Source of the DNA: DASVFB01 sp963815965
GTDB lineage: Bacteria > Actinomycetota > Thermoleophilia > Gaiellales > Gaiellaceae
DNA: 64,000 nt
Assembly: GCA_963815965.1 (NCBI GenBank)
Contig: CAWFIT010000004.1
Coordinates: 310,001 to 374,000 of the forward strand
Reading direction: 5' to 3'
The notes beneath the pieces are model-generated. The model was not told where the DNA came from. It saw only the letters and a program-made list of their open reading frames with translations, and did not search any database. A program made the translations under genes and the position numbers. Every line of letters begins with the position of its first letter. The first letter of the stretch is position 1. Shown here one piece after another: positions 39,596-47,769 of this stretch.

Positions 39596-40036
39596 CTGCG
39601 GGCTATCGTCCAGCGGGTGACGAGGGCACGATCGACGCCCGGCGGCGACATAGGGCGGGGCGTCCTCGTCTTGCTCGGTGTCGCCGACGGCGACACGGAA
39701 GGGGATGCTGAGCGTCTCGCCGGCAAGGTCGCGCGGCTGCGCATCTTCGACGACGAGTCGGGCAAGTTCGACCGCTCGCTGCTCGACACCGGAGGTGCGG
39801 CGCTCGTCGTGAGCCAGTTCACGCTGATCGCGGATAGCAAACGTCAGAAGGGAACTCGACCCGACTTCTCGAGGGCAGCCCGACGCGAAGTAGCCGAGCC
39901 GATCTACGAACGCTTCTGCGCGGCGCTCCGTGATCTCGGCGCCCACGTCGAGACCGGCGTCTTCGGCGCGAGGATGCAGGTCGAGTTGGTCAACGACGGG
40001 CCGGTGACGATCGTCCTCGACGTAAGGAACACGTAG
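39596..40036 (+). CDS. dtd: D-aminoacyl-tRNA deacylase, CTG start proposed
   Basis: Homologues start MRAVVQRV. Here the same segment reads (CTG)-RAIVQRVTRARSTPGG with CTG at 39596, directly after the TPR gene's TAG; no ATG, GTG or TTG lies between that stop and the conserved segment. GTG 39617 would remove the conserved first strand. Family motifs SQFTLIAD and NDGPVTIVLDV are intact. The enzyme hydrolyses D-Tyr and other D-aminoacyl-tRNAs and Gly-tRNA(Ala). 146 residues with the CTG start. Confidence 0.85.
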   Translation: MRAIVQRVTRARSTPGGDIGRGVLVLLGVADGDTEGDAERLAGKVARLRIFDDESGKFDRSLLDTGGAALVVSQFTLIADSKRQKGTRPDFSRAARREVAEPIYERFCAALRDLGAHVETGVFGARMQVELVNDGPVTIVLDVRNT

Positions 40037-40081
40037 CTACTCGACTAGTCTGGATGCTCCTCCTGCCCAGAGAGGTGAGCC

Positions 40082-40279
40082 GTGAGTGAAGAGCGTGACC
40101 TGAGGACCAAGGCAGAGGTTCTCGCCGTTCTGCGGCGCAGCGGCGTACCCGAGCAGACCGTCCAGGCTCTCGACGCCGCACTGGACGACCCCGTGGACGT
40201 GACGCGGGACGCCAACCTGTTCCTTCGCTACGGGATCACCCTCGACAGCCTCATTGACAGCATGGGCGGCAGCCCGTAG
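40082..40279 (+). CDS. small hypothetical protein
   Basis: 65 residues, GTG 40082 behind AGAGAGGTGAGCC. MSEERDLRTKAEVLAVLRRS and then GVPEQTVQALDAALDDPVDV: acidic, predicted helical, no membrane segment. No family recognised. Coding character is supported by biased third positions and a clean RBS. Confidence 0.55.
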   Translation: MSEERDLRTKAEVLAVLRRSGVPEQTVQALDAALDDPVDVTRDANLFLRYGITLDSLIDSMGGSP

Positions 40280-40335
40280 CGATCCAGCGTCAGCGGCCAG
40301 CCTGATCACATCGGCCGCGGGGTGTGTAGCGAAGC

Positions 40336-40851
40336 TTAGTTCCGGACCTTTCTTACGAGCGGCAGGCCGAACCAGAGGCCGCCGATGAGTCCCGCCGAGA
40401 TCGCGAGCACGAAGGCGGCCGCGCGATCGTCGAAGACGAAGCCGGTGACGAAGAACGCCGAGGCCGACAGCGCGCTCCCGAGGAACACGAGCCCGACCAC
40501 TGCCAATCGGGACGCTGTCGTGACCAGCCGCTCCTTGTCGAAATCACGGAAGCGGAGCCGGTGATATGCCGTGGGCGCGATGAAGCACGCCACTGCGCCG
40601 AAGGCGAGCAGAAGTGCCGCGAACCAGACGTTCCGCTGCAGGTCGTTCGTCTCGGCGAAGCGGTTGTTGAACGGGACGACGAGGAGGAACGCAAACAGGA
40701 TCTGCACTCCGGGGAGCGCGAGCCGGAGTTCCTGCAGTAGCTCCTCGAGCTCCCGGTCGAGCCGTTCGTCCTTCCGCTCCTCCGGCACGCCCGCGGACAC
40801 TAACGCCCGCGTCCTACCAAGCCCAGCCTTGCTACCATCGTAAAACCACAT
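40336..40851 (-). CDS. membrane protein, DUF6328-like
   Basis: About 171 residues from ATG 40851; a GTG nearer 40800 is an alternative. A charged N-terminal segment (EERKDERLDRELEELLQELR) is followed by four membrane helices (ILFAFLLVVPFN, FAALLLAFGAVACFIAP, ASRLAVVGLVFLGSAL, FVLAISAGLIGGLWFGL). This is the pattern of DUF6328 proteins of unknown function. Divergent from the rimP operon. Confidence 0.65.
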   Translation of the reverse strand: MWFYDGSKAGLGRTRALVSAGVPEERKDERLDRELEELLQELRLALPGVQILFAFLLVVPFNNRFAETNDLQRNVWFAALLLAFGAVACFIAPTAYHRLRFRDFDKERLVTTASRLAVVGLVFLGSALSASAFFVTGFVFDDRAAAFVLAISAGLIGGLWFGLPLVRKVRN

Positions 40852-40867
40852 TTCGAGCAGTTGAGAA

Positions 40868-40890
40868 ATGGGCGCGCGGCGCCCATTTTT
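40868..40890 (+). terminator. intrinsic terminator or attenuator before rimP
   Basis: ATGGGCGC-GCG-GCGCCCAT followed by TTTT, a textbook stem and U-tract, 20 nt before the rimP start. No plus-strand gene precedes it closely, so it more likely attenuates transcription entering rimP-nusA than terminates a gene. NusA itself acts at such hairpins, which invites autoregulation. Confidence 0.65.
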
Positions 40891-40909
40891 GGTTAAGGAG
40901 CACGACGTT

Positions 40910-41338
40910 TTGGCCGCGACACACGAGAAGGAGAAGCATCTGACCCGCGAGATCGCGCGCAAGGTGGAAACCGCACTTCCGGAGACGGAGGTGCTCGCCG
41001 TCGAGCTGACGAAGCCCGACGGCTTCACGGTGTTCATCGATGACGTGCGCGGCGTCGACCACGCGCTCTGCCAGCGCGTGACGGATCTGCTGTCCGATTA
41101 CCGGCGCGAGTTCGAGATCTCCGTCTCGTCACCAGGCTCAGCTCGTCCGCTGCGAACGCCCCAGCACTTCCGCAACGTCGTCGGCCGCCGCGTCGCACTG
41201 CGGACAGAGGCAAAGCGGCGCCTGCGAGGCGAAGTGGTCGACGCGGGCGAGCAGACGGTGACAGTTCGCACGCACAACGAATCTGTAGACATCCCCTACG
41301 AGGCAATCGTGCGGGGCAACCTGATCGACGAAGGGTAG
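40910..41338 (+). CDS. rimP: ribosome maturation factor RimP
   Basis: 142 residues. TTG 40910 is chosen because AAGGAG (40895-40900) sits 9 nt upstream; upstream in-frame codons would cross the terminator hairpin. Core motifs GFTVFIDDVRGVDHALCQRV and EISVSSPGSARPLRTPQHF. Needed for 30S assembly. First gene of the rimP-to-ribF operon. Confidence 0.9.
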   Translation: MAATHEKEKHLTREIARKVETALPETEVLAVELTKPDGFTVFIDDVRGVDHALCQRVTDLLSDYRREFEISVSSPGSARPLRTPQHFRNVVGRRVALRTEAKRRLRGEVVDAGEQTVTVRTHNESVDIPYEAIVRGNLIDEG

Positions 41339-41347
41339 GGCAAGGCG

Positions 41348-42793
41348 ATGACGCGAGAAATCATCGAAGCGGTTCGCACGATCGAGCGCGAGAAGGGCAT
41401 CGACGGCGACACGCTCATCCAGGCGCTCGAGGACGCGCTCCTCGCCGCGTACAAGAAGACACCCGGCTCGTCGCGGCACGCGACGGTGGAGCTGGACGAC
41501 GACGGGGACTTCCGCGTCTACTCGATCGAGATCCCGGCTGATCTCGAGCAGCGCCTGCTCGAGGAGGCGCGCGAGCGCACGCTCGAGGAGCTCGAGCGGC
41601 TCGAGACCGAGACCGGCGAGAAGAACCACACGCTTCTGACCGACGACGATCTCGAGCTCGACTGGTCGCAGGTGCCCGAGCATCTGATCAAGCGCGAGGA
41701 CGTCACGCCCGAGAATTTCGGTCGCATCGCCGCGCAGACGGCCAAGCAGGTAATCCTGCAGAGGATCCGCGAGGCCGAGCGCGAGATGATGTACGACGAG
41801 TACGTCGATCGCGTGGACGAGGTCGTCACGGGCATCGTCCAGCAGGCCGGCGACCGCAACAACGTGCTGGTCGACCTCGGCAAGGTCGAGGCGCTGCTGC
41901 CGCGCTCCGAGCAGGTCGACGGCGAGCGTTACGAGCAGGGCTCGCGCATCAAAGCCGTGATCACAGAGGTTCGGAGCGGCACGAAGGGGCCGCAGGTGAT
42001 CCTCTCGCGCCGCAATCCCGAGCTGATCAAGACGCTGTTCGAGCTCGAGGTGCCCGAGATCGCCGACGGCCTCGTCGAGATCCGCGGCGTCGCACGCGAG
42101 CCGGGCTATCGCTCGAAGATCGCCGTCGAGTCGCACGCGCAGGGTGTCGACCCGGTCGGCGCGTGCGTCGGGCCGCGCGGCTCGCGCGTGCGCATGGTCG
42201 TCTCCGAGCTCCGCGGCGAGAAGATCGACATCATCCCGTGGAACACCGAGCCGGCGCGCTTCGTCGCGAAGGCGCTCTCGCCCGCGCGCGTGCGAGAGGT
42301 CTACATCGACGACGAGTCCCGCGACGCGACGGTTGTCGTTCCCGACGATCAGCTCGCGCTCGCGATCGGCAAGGAAGGGCTGAACGCCCGCCTCGCCGCG
42401 CGCCTCACGGGCTGGAAGGTGGACATCGTCTCGGACACCGAGTTCGCGCAGCAGGAAGCGGAGGCTGCGTTCGGCGGCGAAGGCGACGTCGATTTCAGCG
42501 GACGCTGCGCCGCGATCCTCGCGAACGGCAAGCGCTGCCCCAACACGGCTCTGCACGGATCCCGCTTCTGCGGCGTCCCGGCGCACCAGGAGCTGGCCAA
42601 GATCGAGGCCCAGACCGGCGAGTACGCGCCCGGTACGGTGACGCCGACCACAGCCGAGCCCGAGGAGAGCGACGAAGAAGGGGACGACGCCGTGCAAGAC
42701 ACCGAAGCGGTGGCCGACCAGGCCGACGAGACTCCGGTGCAGCCGGTCGAGACCGCGCCGTTCCGGGCAGAAGGCCAGGCGCCTGCTGCGTAA
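41348..42793 (+). CDS. nusA: transcription factor NusA with C-terminal Cys/His module
   Basis: 481 residues. N-terminal RNAP-binding domain (1-125), S1 domain (about 135-200), two KH domains (about 200-345: VGACVGPRGSRVRMV, LAIGKEGLNARLAARL). Beyond the usual end lies residues about 387-412: C-AAILANGKR-C-PNTALHGSRF-C-GVPA-H, a C-x8-C-x9-C-x4-H pattern, then an acidic tail rich in Glu, Asp and Thr. The added module looks like a small zinc site of the CxxxxxxGxxC...C..H kind. NusA controls pausing, termination and antitermination. Good start ATG 41348. Confidence 0.93.
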   Translation: MTREIIEAVRTIEREKGIDGDTLIQALEDALLAAYKKTPGSSRHATVELDDDGDFRVYSIEIPADLEQRLLEEARERTLEELERLETETGEKNHTLLTDDDLELDWSQVPEHLIKREDVTPENFGRIAAQTAKQVILQRIREAEREMMYDEYVDRVDEVVTGIVQQAGDRNNVLVDLGKVEALLPRSEQVDGERYEQGSRIKAVITEVRSGTKGPQVILSRRNPELIKTLFELEVPEIADGLVEIRGVAREPGYRSKIAVESHAQGVDPVGACVGPRGSRVRMVVSELRGEKIDIIPWNTEPARFVAKALSPARVREVYIDDESRDATVVVPDDQLALAIGKEGLNARLAARLTGWKVDIVSDTEFAQQEAEAAFGGEGDVDFSGRCAAILANGKRCPNTALHGSRFCGVPAHQELAKIEAQTGEYAPGTVTPTTAEPEESDEEGDDAVQDTEAVADQADETPVQPVETAPFRAEGQAPAA

Positions 42794-43052
42794 CGAGCCC
42801 GCGATCCGCACGTGCACCGGATGCGGCCGCAAGGCGCCGCAGTCGGAGCTGTTGCGTTTCGCAGCGGTGGACGGCGAGCTGAAGCAGGGGAGGACGCTGC
42901 CGGGGCGCGGCGTTTACACCTGCGCGCGGCTCCTGTGCTTCGAGCGCGCCGTCGCCCACCGGGGCTTCAACCGTGTCCTGAAGCAGAGCGTCGCCGTCGA
43001 TCCGGAGGCGCTCGGACGCCTCTACACTAGGACTCCGATACATGGCAAATAG
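42783..43052 (+). CDS. ylxR: YlxR (DUF448) RNA-binding protein, CTG start proposed
   Basis: The conserved YlxR start is AIRTCTGCGRKAPQSELLRF, followed by GRGVYTCARLLCFERAV. Upstream in this frame there is no ATG, GTG or TTG for more than 60 nt. CTG 42783 (or 42786) gives (CTG)-LRNEPAIRTC and sits 8 nt after AGAAGG inside the end of nusA. ylxR follows nusA in most bacteria. About 89 residues, ending at TAG inside the start of infB. Confidence 0.75.
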   Translation: MLRNEPAIRTCTGCGRKAPQSELLRFAAVDGELKQGRTLPGRGVYTCARLLCFERAVAHRGFNRVLKQSVAVDPEALGRLYTRTPIHGK

Positions 43053-45006
43053 GCCCAATAGACCAATCAGACCCCGCGGCGGCGCGAGCCCGCGCGGCAA
43101 GCGCCGGGTCGTCATCGACCAGGGCGGCCAGCGCGGCGGCGGCCCGCCCGGGCGCCAGGGCCGCGGCCGCCAGGAAGTCGGCCCGCCGAAGCAGCCGCGC
43201 GAGGTCGTCGCCCCGACCGGGCCGGTGACCGTTCAGTCGGGCGTCACGGTCCGCGACTTCTCGCAGGCGCTCGGCGTCCCGATGCCGGAGCTGATCAAGA
43301 TCCTCATGAACCTCGGCCAGATGCGGACTGCCACGCAGTCGCTCTCCGACGAGGAGGTCGAGCTGATCGCCGCCGAGTTGAAGCGCGAGGTGACGATCAA
43401 GCACGTCGCCGAGGAAGACGAGGAGCCCGAGGTCTTCGAGGACGCGGACGCGGATCTCGTCCTGCGTCCCCCGGTGGTCACGATCATGGGCCACGTCGAC
43501 CACGGCAAGACGAGTCTGCTCGACGCGATCCGCCAGACCGCGGTCGTCGAGACAGAGGCCGGCGGCATCACGCAGCACATCGGCGCATATCAGGTCGTGC
43601 ACAACGATCGGCCGATCACGTTCATCGACACGCCCGGCCATGAGGCGTTTACCGCCATGCGCGCGCGCGGCGCGAAGGTCACGGACATCGCAGTGCTCGT
43701 CGTCGCCGCGAACGACAGCGTCATGCCGCAGACACGGGAGTCGATCTCGCACGCACGCGCGGCCGACGTGCCGATCGTCGTCGCGATCAACAAGGTCGAC
43801 CTGCCCGACGCGAATGCCGACAAGGTGCGCGGCGATCTCGCGACCGAAGGGCTGCAGCCGGAGGAGTGGGGCGGCACGACGCAGGTCGCAGAGGTCTCGG
43901 CGAAGACGCGCATAGGCCTCGACGAACTGCTCGAGAAAGTGCTTCTCGTCGCCGACGTCGAGCTCGAACAGCTGAAGGCAAACCCGGACGCCGAGGCGTC
44001 CGGGCCGATCATCGAATCGCGCCTCGACCAGGGGCGTGGGCCGGTGGCGACGATGCTCGTCCAGCGTGGCACGCTCAGGGTCGGCGACGCAATCGTCGCC
44101 GGGGACGCCTGGGCGCGCGTGCGGGCACTGAACGACTTTCGTGGGGAGAAGCTGCAGGAGGCGACGCCCGGTACGCCGGTGGAGATCCTCGGCTTCGACC
44201 GTCCGCCGCCAGCGGGCGAGACGGCGCGCGTCGTCGAGAACGAGCGCAGGGCACGAGAATTCGCGCACGTGCGCGGCGAGCGGCTCCGTCGCGAGCAGCT
44301 CGCGCAGCGCACCGCAGGCGTGTCGCTCGAGTCGCTCTTCGAGCAGATGCAGGAGGGCGGGGTCCAGGATCTGAACCTGATCCTCAAGGGCGATGTAGTC
44401 GGCTCCGTCGAGGCGGCCGTGTCCGAGCTGCAGAAGATCAAGCACGCGGAAGTGCGCGTCAACGTCATCCATCAGGGTGTCGGCGGGATCACCGAGAACG
44501 ACGTCAACCTGGCGATTCCTGCGGGCGCGCTGATCGTCGGCTTCAACGTGCGACCCAGCGCCGAGGCACGCTCGCTCGCCGAGCGAGCGGGCGTCGAGAT
44601 CCGCACCTACCGCGTCATCTACCAGCTGACCGAGGACATCGAGCAGGCGCTCGTCGGCATGCTCCGGCCGATCGAGACCGAGGCGACGCTGGGCGAGGCC
44701 GAGGTTCGAGCGTTGTTCCGAGCCTCGCGTATCGGGACGATCGCCGGCTGCATGGTCACGAGCGGGGTCGTGCGCCGCGGTGCGCAGGTGCGCGTCGTTC
44801 GCGACGGCACCGTGATCTACGAAACGACGATCGCGTCGCTGCGACGCGTGAAGGACGACGTGCGCGAGGTGCAGGAGGGGTTCGAGTGCGGCATCCTCCT
44901 CGACAACTTCAACGACGTCAAAGAGGGCGACGTGCTCGAGTGCTACGAGACCCGGCAGGTCGAGCGGACCGACCTCAGCGAGCCGGCACCGACGACCGCC
45001 GCTTAG
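43042..45006 (+). CDS. infB: translation initiation factor IF-2
   Basis: 654 residues, ATG 43042. Short Arg/Gly-rich N-terminus (GGPPGRQGRGRQE), IF2_N domain near 70-115, G domain with GHVDHGKTSLLDAI, DTPGHEAFTAM, NKVD, and the two beta-barrel domains. Shorter N-terminal region than the 900-1000-residue forms of many actinobacteria. Brings fMet-tRNA to the 30S subunit. Confidence 0.95.
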   Translation: MANRPNRPIRPRGGASPRGKRRVVIDQGGQRGGGPPGRQGRGRQEVGPPKQPREVVAPTGPVTVQSGVTVRDFSQALGVPMPELIKILMNLGQMRTATQSLSDEEVELIAAELKREVTIKHVAEEDEEPEVFEDADADLVLRPPVVTIMGHVDHGKTSLLDAIRQTAVVETEAGGITQHIGAYQVVHNDRPITFIDTPGHEAFTAMRARGAKVTDIAVLVVAANDSVMPQTRESISHARAADVPIVVAINKVDLPDANADKVRGDLATEGLQPEEWGGTTQVAEVSAKTRIGLDELLEKVLLVADVELEQLKANPDAEASGPIIESRLDQGRGPVATMLVQRGTLRVGDAIVAGDAWARVRALNDFRGEKLQEATPGTPVEILGFDRPPPAGETARVVENERRAREFAHVRGERLRREQLAQRTAGVSLESLFEQMQEGGVQDLNLILKGDVVGSVEAAVSELQKIKHAEVRVNVIHQGVGGITENDVNLAIPAGALIVGFNVRPSAEARSLAERAGVEIRTYRVIYQLTEDIEQALVGMLRPIETEATLGEAEVRALFRASRIGTIAGCMVTSGVVRRGAQVRVVRDGTVIYETTIASLRRVKDDVREVQEGFECGILLDNFNDVKEGDVLECYETRQVERTDLSEPAPTTAA

Positions 45007-45023
45007 AACGATTCGATAGGCCG

Positions 45024-45324
45024 ATGGGCGCCGGCTACGTCGGGATTCTCTCGGCCGAGCTGCACTTCCCCGAGTCTGGCTCGCTGAAAGGCAAGCGCAA
45101 GTTCGTGAAGTCCGTCAAGGCGCAACTGCAGCAGCGATTCGGCGCTTCCGTCGCGGAGGTCGACCACCACGAGCTCTGGCAGCGAGCGCGGATCACGCGT
45201 GGCGTGCGTCGCGCGCGACTACACAGGAGTGGAGGGACTGCTCGCAGACGCCGAGCGGTACCTCTACGGGCAGGAGTTCGAGTGCGCCGGCGTCGAGCGC
45301 AGGGTGGTGACGATCGATGAGTGA
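45024..45324 (+). CDS. YlxP (DUF503) protein, frameshifted as sequenced
   Basis: ATG 45024: MGAGYVGILSAELHFPESGS and then LKGKRKFVKSVKAQLQQRFG, the DUF503 signature. Near 45190-45205 the frame shifts one base; ACVARDYTGVEGLLADAERY and LYGQEFECAGVERRVVTIDE follow to TGA 45324. 301 nt from ATG to stop, i.e. one extra base. Normally lies between infB and rbfA, as here. Confidence 0.78.
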
Positions 45325-45673
45325 GCGGATGCGCCGCGTCAACGAAGCGGTGCGCGCTGTGCTGGCGGAGGCCGTCGGCGAATTGAAGGATCCGCGCATC
45401 GGCTTCATCACCGTGACAGGCGTCGAGACGTCACGCGATCTGGCGCAGGCGACCGTCTACGTCAGCGTCCTGGGCTCGGAGCGGAAGCGCGAGAAGTCGC
45501 TCGCCGGGCTCGAAGCGGCGCACGGCGTGCTCCAACGGCGAATCGCGGACGAGCTGAGGCTGAAGCGCACGCCTCAATTGACCTTCCAATACGATCCCTC
45601 GGTCGAACAGGGTGTTCGCATGTCGAAGTTGATCGATGACCTCGTCACAGACCACGACGACGCAGAAGGCTGA
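45317..45673 (+). CDS. rbfA: ribosome-binding factor A
   Basis: 118 residues, ATG 45317. MSERMRRVNEAVRAVLAEAV, then LKDPRIGFITVTGVETSRDL and the KH-like fold. 30S maturation. Overlaps genes on both sides. Confidence 0.92.
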   Translation: MSERMRRVNEAVRAVLAEAVGELKDPRIGFITVTGVETSRDLAQATVYVSVLGSERKREKSLAGLEAAHGVLQRRIADELRLKRTPQLTFQYDPSVEQGVRMSKLIDDLVTDHDDAEG

Positions 45674-46655
45674 TCTCGACGCAGTCGTCGAGGCTCTGCG
45701 CTCGCACGACCGCTTCCTCGTCACCACGCACGAAAACCCGGACGGCGACGCGCTCGGCTCGCTGCTCGCGGTGACGCTCGCGCTGCGACAGCTCGGCAAG
45801 GACGTCTACATGTACCTCGCCGGCCACGCGCCGCTCCCGGCGGAGTACACCTTCATGCCGCTCGAGGAGCTCGAGCGCACCGTCCCGGATGACGTGGAGG
45901 AGCGAGTGCTGCTCGCGGTCGACTGCGCCAACGAGAGCCGGCTCGGCCCCGATCCGGAGGTTCTGCACCTGACGACCTTCACGATCGACATCGACCACCA
46001 TCACGACAACACGCGCTTCGGCAACGCCAATCTCATCGTCCCTGACGCGTCGTCGACCGCGGAGGTGCTGCGCGACGTCTTCTCCGAGCTTCGCGTTCGG
46101 CTGACGCCCGAGATCGCCGAGGCCCTCTACATCGCGGTCGTCACCGACACCGGTCGTTTCCAGTACGCCAACACCACGCCGAAGACGCTGCGACTCGCCG
46201 CCGAGCTCGTGGAGGCGGGGGCGAACGTCCACCGCGTGTTCCAGGGCGTCTACGAGAACGTCCAGTTCGCCAAGCTGAAGCTGCTGGCGCGCGCGCTCGA
46301 GCGTGCACAGGTGTACGAGGGCGGCGCGCTCGTCGTCTCGTTTCTGTTGCGCGGCGACTTCGCAGACGTCGGCGCGGCCGAGCCGTACAGCGAGGGGATC
46401 ATCGACTACCTCCGCGCCGTCGAGGGCGCGATCGTCTCCGTGCTGATCCGCGAGCCGCCGCGCTCGGACGGGCCGACGCGACGCGTATCGCTGCGCTCGA
46501 GCACCGACGAGGTGGACGTGTCAGCGATCGCGCGGCAGTTCAACGGCGGCGGGCACAGGCAGGCAGCCGGCTTCTCGAGCGAGCAGTCGATCGAGGAGAT
46601 CACCGAGGTCATCCGACGCGAGTACGTCGCCGCGCGTGGTTCCGCGCGCGCTTGA
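45636..46655 (+). CDS. nrnA: DHH phosphoesterase, NrnA-like (nanoRNase/pAp phosphatase)
   Basis: 339 residues. DHH motifs: THENPDGDALGS near 31, AVDCANE near 90, DIDHHHDN near 115, VVTDTGRFQ near 167; DHHA1 GGGHRQAAGF near 310. Degrades short oligoribonucleotides and pAp. Its place between rbfA and truB is conserved. Confidence 0.9.
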   Translation: MTSSQTTTTQKADLDAVVEALRSHDRFLVTTHENPDGDALGSLLAVTLALRQLGKDVYMYLAGHAPLPAEYTFMPLEELERTVPDDVEERVLLAVDCANESRLGPDPEVLHLTTFTIDIDHHHDNTRFGNANLIVPDASSTAEVLRDVFSELRVRLTPEIAEALYIAVVTDTGRFQYANTTPKTLRLAAELVEAGANVHRVFQGVYENVQFAKLKLLARALERAQVYEGGALVVSFLLRGDFADVGAAEPYSEGIIDYLRAVEGAIVSVLIREPPRSDGPTRRVSLRSSTDEVDVSAIARQFNGGGHRQAAGFSSEQSIEEITEVIRREYVAARGSARA

Positions 46656-47347
46656 GCCGGCGGGCGTCGTCCTGCTCGACAAGCCGGCGGGACCCTCGTC
46701 CTTCAAGGTGATCGCCGAGCTGCGCCGGCGAACCGGAGCGCGCACGGGTCACGCCGGCACGCTCGACCCGTTCGCCACCGGCCTGCTGCGTCGTCTTATC
46801 CGGTTGGACGACCAAGCTGCAGCCGTGCTTCGTCGGCCTGGACAAGCGCTACGTCACGGACGTCGATCTCTCGGCGACGACGTCGACCGGCGATCCGGAG
46901 GGGGACGTCCTCGAGCAGCACGTCCCGCCGCCAGCCGACGAGCTGGAGGAGCGGCTCAAGGATTTCCGGGGTGAGGTCGAGCTGCCGATCCCGGCGGCGT
47001 CGGCGGTGAAGATCGGCGGCGAGCGTGCCTACCGGCTCGCGCGGCGCGGCGTGGAGGTGGACATGCCCGTGCGGCGTTCGCAGGTGGACGCACTCGACGT
47101 CATGACGTATAGCGACGGTGTCGCGCGGCTCGACCTTCGCGTCAGTTCGGGCACCTACGTGCGGGCGATCGCAACCGCGCTCGGCGGGCACTGCCGCACA
47201 TTGCGGCGGCTCGAAGTCGGACCGTTCGGCGTCGATGAAGCAGATCCGGAACGGCTGCTCGACCCGAATGCGGCGTTCGACAGACTTCCGCCCGAGGCGC
47301 ACGCTCGCGCGCCGAAGGACGCGCTCCGCCGGATGGGTCGCGCATGA
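46636..47347 (+). CDS. truB: tRNA pseudouridine-55 synthase, frameshifted as sequenced
   Basis: GTG 46636 gives VPRALEPAGVVLLDKPAGPS and the catalytic HAGTLDPFATGLL. Near 46785-46795 the frame shifts one base; VVLSGWTTKLQPCFVGLDKR (close to the normal VxxGxxTK) continues through RYVTDVDLSATTSTGDPEGD to TGA 47347. Makes Psi55 of tRNA T-loops. Normally intact in bacteria, so an indel error is likely. Confidence 0.85.
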
Positions 47348-47769
47348 ACGTCGACGTCGAGAAGCTCGTCGCCGCCGGCGAGCTCGCCGAGGCGGCGCGC
47401 GTGCTCGGACACCCGTTCGAGGTCGAAGGCGTGGTCGTCGAAGGCGACCGGCGCGGGAAGGCGCTCGGCTTTCCGACCGCGAACCTGGACGTCTCCGCGG
47501 ACCAGCTGCTGCCGCCGAAGGGGATCTACGCGGGCGCCGCGCTCGGCCACCGCGCCGCGATCTCGATCGGCGTCAACCCGCACTACGGCGGCACGTCGCT
47601 GCGCGTCGAGGCGCACCTGCTCGACTTCGACGACGACCTGTACGGCCGGCGACTCGTGGTCGAGCTCTGGCAGCGGCTACGAGACGAGCGCGCGTTCGCG
47701 AGCGAGGCGGAGCTGGTCGACGCGATTGCCGCGGACGTCGAGGCGACGCGCAGCGCCGTCAGGCCATGA
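47344..47769 (+). CDS. riboflavin kinase domain only (truncated RibF position)
   Basis: 141 residues, ATG 47344 overlapping the truB stop (ATGA). The sequence equals the C-terminal half of RibF: linker SRTRI-like LVAAGELAEAARVLGHPFEV, then GKALGFPTANL, GIYAGAA and SIGVNPHYGG. The FMN adenylyltransferase (FAD synthetase) half that normally precedes it is absent; the space upstream is filled by truB. It would make FMN but not FAD, so an FAD synthetase must be elsewhere. Confidence 0.82.
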   Translation: MNVDVEKLVAAGELAEAARVLGHPFEVEGVVVEGDRRGKALGFPTANLDVSADQLLPPKGIYAGAALGHRAAISIGVNPHYGGTSLRVEAHLLDFDDDLYGRRLVVELWQRLRDERAFASEAELVDAIAADVEATRSAVRP

